From: Lachnospiraceae bacterium
Lineage (GTDB): Bacteria > Bacillota > Clostridia > Lachnospirales > Lachnospiraceae
Reading direction: 5' to 3'
Assembly: GCA_015057835.1 (NCBI GenBank)
Contig: SVDL01000003.1
Coordinates: 1-64,000, forward strand
DNA length: 64,000 nucleotides
Numbering within the stretch: the first letter of the stretch is position 1; every line of letters begins with the position of its first letter. Below are positions 62,215 to 64,000 of the stretch, piece after piece. The notes under the pieces were generated by a model. That model searched no databases. It was given only the letters and a program-made list of their open reading frames with translations, and was not told the origin of the DNA. A program made the position numbers and the translations under genes.

Positions 62215-62487
62215 TCACTGCATATTGGCAAATCTCTCGATCGCCTTGGTGAAGTTTGCGATCTCCGCTTCGTCGCCGTTTGCCACGGCATCCCGGATGC
62301 AGTGGTTGATGTGTCCCTCCAGAATGATCTGTCCGACTTTGTTAAGGGCGGATTTTGCCGCATTGATCTGCGAAAGGACGTCCTCACAGGGGACATCTTC
62401 CTCGACCATTCGGTCGATCGCTTTGACCTGTCCCATGATCTTGGCGAGACGGCGGTGAAGATTTTCAGGATCCATACATTGTTTCAT
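62215..62487 (-). CDS. CsoR-family metal-sensing transcriptional regulator
   Basis: NLHRRLAKIMGQVKAIDRMVEEDVPCEDVLSQINAAKSALNKVGQIILEGHINHCIRD; conserved Cys/His positions. Confidence 0.92.
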   Translation of the reverse strand: MKQCMDPENLHRRLAKIMGQVKAIDRMVEEDVPCEDVLSQINAAKSALNKVGQIILEGHINHCIRDAVANGDEAEIANFTKAIERFANMQ

Positions 62488-62555
62488 TTTCGTTTACCTC
62501 TGTTTTCTTTTCTGCATTATAACACACGGAAGATGAAAAGAAACCTTTCTTTTTT

Positions 62556-62716
62556 GAACGACATCATCGCCTGCAGCTGCGCATGTGAGCGATGAATGAT
62601 ATCAATATGTCAGAACGAGATCACCGCCTGCGGCTATTCCTGTGAGCAGTGAATGATCAGCAGTTCAAAACGAGATCATCGCCTGCAGTTCCCCGTGCGA
62701 GCAGTGGTCGATATCA
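62556..62716. repeat. 55/56-bp tandem repeat x3; one copy is the 3' coding end of the MerR gene
   Basis: CGCCTGC core at 62569, 62625 and 62680, within gaacgagatcaycgcctgc..ctgtgagcagtgaatgat-type units. Confidence 0.88.
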
Positions 62717-63648
62717 AAACAACCTTCAAGCGTTTTCTTCATGAGCGACAGAGTATCCTGGCCTTCCGCGCTGTGCAGCCAGTCATAGACCAGATCACAC
62801 ACCGCGTGAACATGGACTCTGTAAGCGGCAAAAGTCGGACTGAGCTCATCCATCGTGCGGGCTATTTCACTGTCATAGAGCCTTGCGGAGGGGGCTGTCA
62901 GAGAGGTATACTGCATGCGCCATCTCCGGACAGACTGCGGATGGACCAGGAAATGCCGGATCGAGGTTTTCATTTTCTCTGCATAAGAGACATATTCAGA
63001 CGGTTCAAGGAAAATGACCTCTTCATGCAGCTTCCGGTTTCCGGAAAAATACGCAGTAATCTGATCATCTGTAAACCCGTGCAGTGTCCTGCTGAGAAGA
63101 CGGTAGTCCTCTGCGCAGCTGCCGGAGGAGAAATGATTCACTTTGCTCCACAGAAATTCCTGATAATCGGAAAGCGGTCCCTCCGGCATGAAGACCTCCC
63201 AGAGGTACCGGTTTACAAGATCGGAATCGGATTCTTCAAAATCAAGGGTATTCTGCGCGCTTTCTGCGGATACTTCCGGCAGACCGGCATTTTCAAGCAG
63301 TCTGATCAATGAAGGAAGACCGGGATGAAGAGGCAGATTCTGCTGAATGTAGCTGATGGCTTCTTCCAGCTGTTCAATCCGGCTGTGTTCCGCCTTCAGT
63401 TCGCGAAGACGCAGATTCATGTAATAGACGGAAGTAGAGGGGTTCGTGAGCAGAGCACGGATCTGCGCCAGTGAGAAACCCGCGGACCGGAGATTCCGGA
63501 TGAGGGTAAGACGGAGGCAGTCATTTTCCGAAAAATCATAATATCCGTTCTCTGGATCCTGCTTCGGGACGAGCAGACCTTCTTTTATGTAGAAGTGAAT
63601 ATTGCGCTTGGAAACAGCTGTTTTTTCACAAATATCGCGAAGCTTCAA
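62665..63648 (-). CDS. MerR-family transcriptional regulator
   Basis: MKLRDICEKTAVSKRNIHFYIKEGLLVPKQDPENGYYDFSENDCLRLTLIRNLRSAGFSLAQIRALL. Confidence 0.9.
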   Translation of the reverse strand: MKLRDICEKTAVSKRNIHFYIKEGLLVPKQDPENGYYDFSENDCLRLTLIRNLRSAGFSLAQIRALLTNPSTSVYYMNLRLRELKAEHSRIEQLEEAISYIQQNLPLHPGLPSLIRLLENAGLPEVSAESAQNTLDFEESDSDLVNRYLWEVFMPEGPLSDYQEFLWSKVNHFSSGSCAEDYRLLSRTLHGFTDDQITAYFSGNRKLHEEVIFLEPSEYVSYAEKMKTSIRHFLVHPQSVRRWRMQYTSLTAPSARLYDSEIARTMDELSPTFAAYRVHVHAVCDLVYDWLHSAEGQDTLSLMKKTLEGCFDIDHCSHGELQAMISF

Positions 63649-63689
63649 CTCGGATCACCTCCCGGACGGTATCGGTTTCATTCATAGTG

Positions 63690-63703
63690 TACAGTTAACT
63701 GTA
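63690..63703. promoter_or_regulatory. 14-bp perfect palindrome TACAGTTAACTGTA, candidate MerR operator
   Basis: Located about 42-55 bp upstream of the MerR start codon; GTTAAC centre resembling SoxR-type boxes. Confidence 0.55.
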
Positions 63704-63961
63704 AGGTTTTTCAATAACCCGGATTTGTATTGGGAGCATTTTCAGGACAATTATCAGAAAAACAGCGGAATTATCTGTCAGATTTTCTAAATCAATCCTT
63801 CCATTTTTGTGAAATCTTCTCTTCTTGCGGGTTCATCAAATGCACGCGTTATTCTTTAAAAAGAAGATTCCGGGAGTGTCCGGAAAAGAAGAGCAGGAAA
63901 GAGGCTTTCCGCAGAACCTGCCGGCAGGAAAAGGAGACCGCCGGCGCAAAAAGGAGGATGT

Positions 63962-64000
63962 ATGTTCGATAAACTGTTTTCCCCGATCAAGATCAAGGAT
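63962..64000 (+). CDS. Start of a probable NADH:flavin oxidoreductase (truncated by window end)
   Basis: aaggagg RBS; MFDKLFSPIKIKD... typical of the N-terminus of old-yellow-enzyme-family proteins. Confidence 0.5.
   Translation, partial: MFDKLFSPIKIKD

Overview
This looks like a chromosomal segment of a fairly high-GC Firmicute, probably Lachnospiraceae-like (inferred from gene content). It runs from the rpoC 3' end through the str cluster (rpsL, rpsG, fusA, tuf), a mixed housekeeping region, a reverse-strand Tad/Flp pilus locus (about 40.6-50.4 kb), murG, ahcY, pgi, csoR and a MerR regulator, and ends just inside a probable flavin oxidoreductase. No rRNA, tRNA, CRISPR array or transposase was recognised. 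The most unusual signal is a tandem hairpin repeat with an exact 64-bp period (GGACGAAC...GTTCGTCC/T). It occurs six times at 8341-8706, directly upstream of an AT-rich ORF with a PD-(D/E)XK-nuclease-like C-terminus. A diverged relative with the same 64-bp period occurs four times at 21532-21765, where the first hairpin holds the stop codon of the upstream gene. Other points of interest are: tandem copies of the MerR 3' coding end, 15-bp and 39-bp coding minisatellites, low-complexity inserts in conserved enzymes, a 55-aa Flp pilin missed by the ORF track, a TadZ/CpaE-like protein lacking the Walker A lysine, an orphan CsoR-type operator, and a consensus promoter overlapping the rpoC stop codon. 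All family assignments come from reading motifs by eye; no database searches were run.
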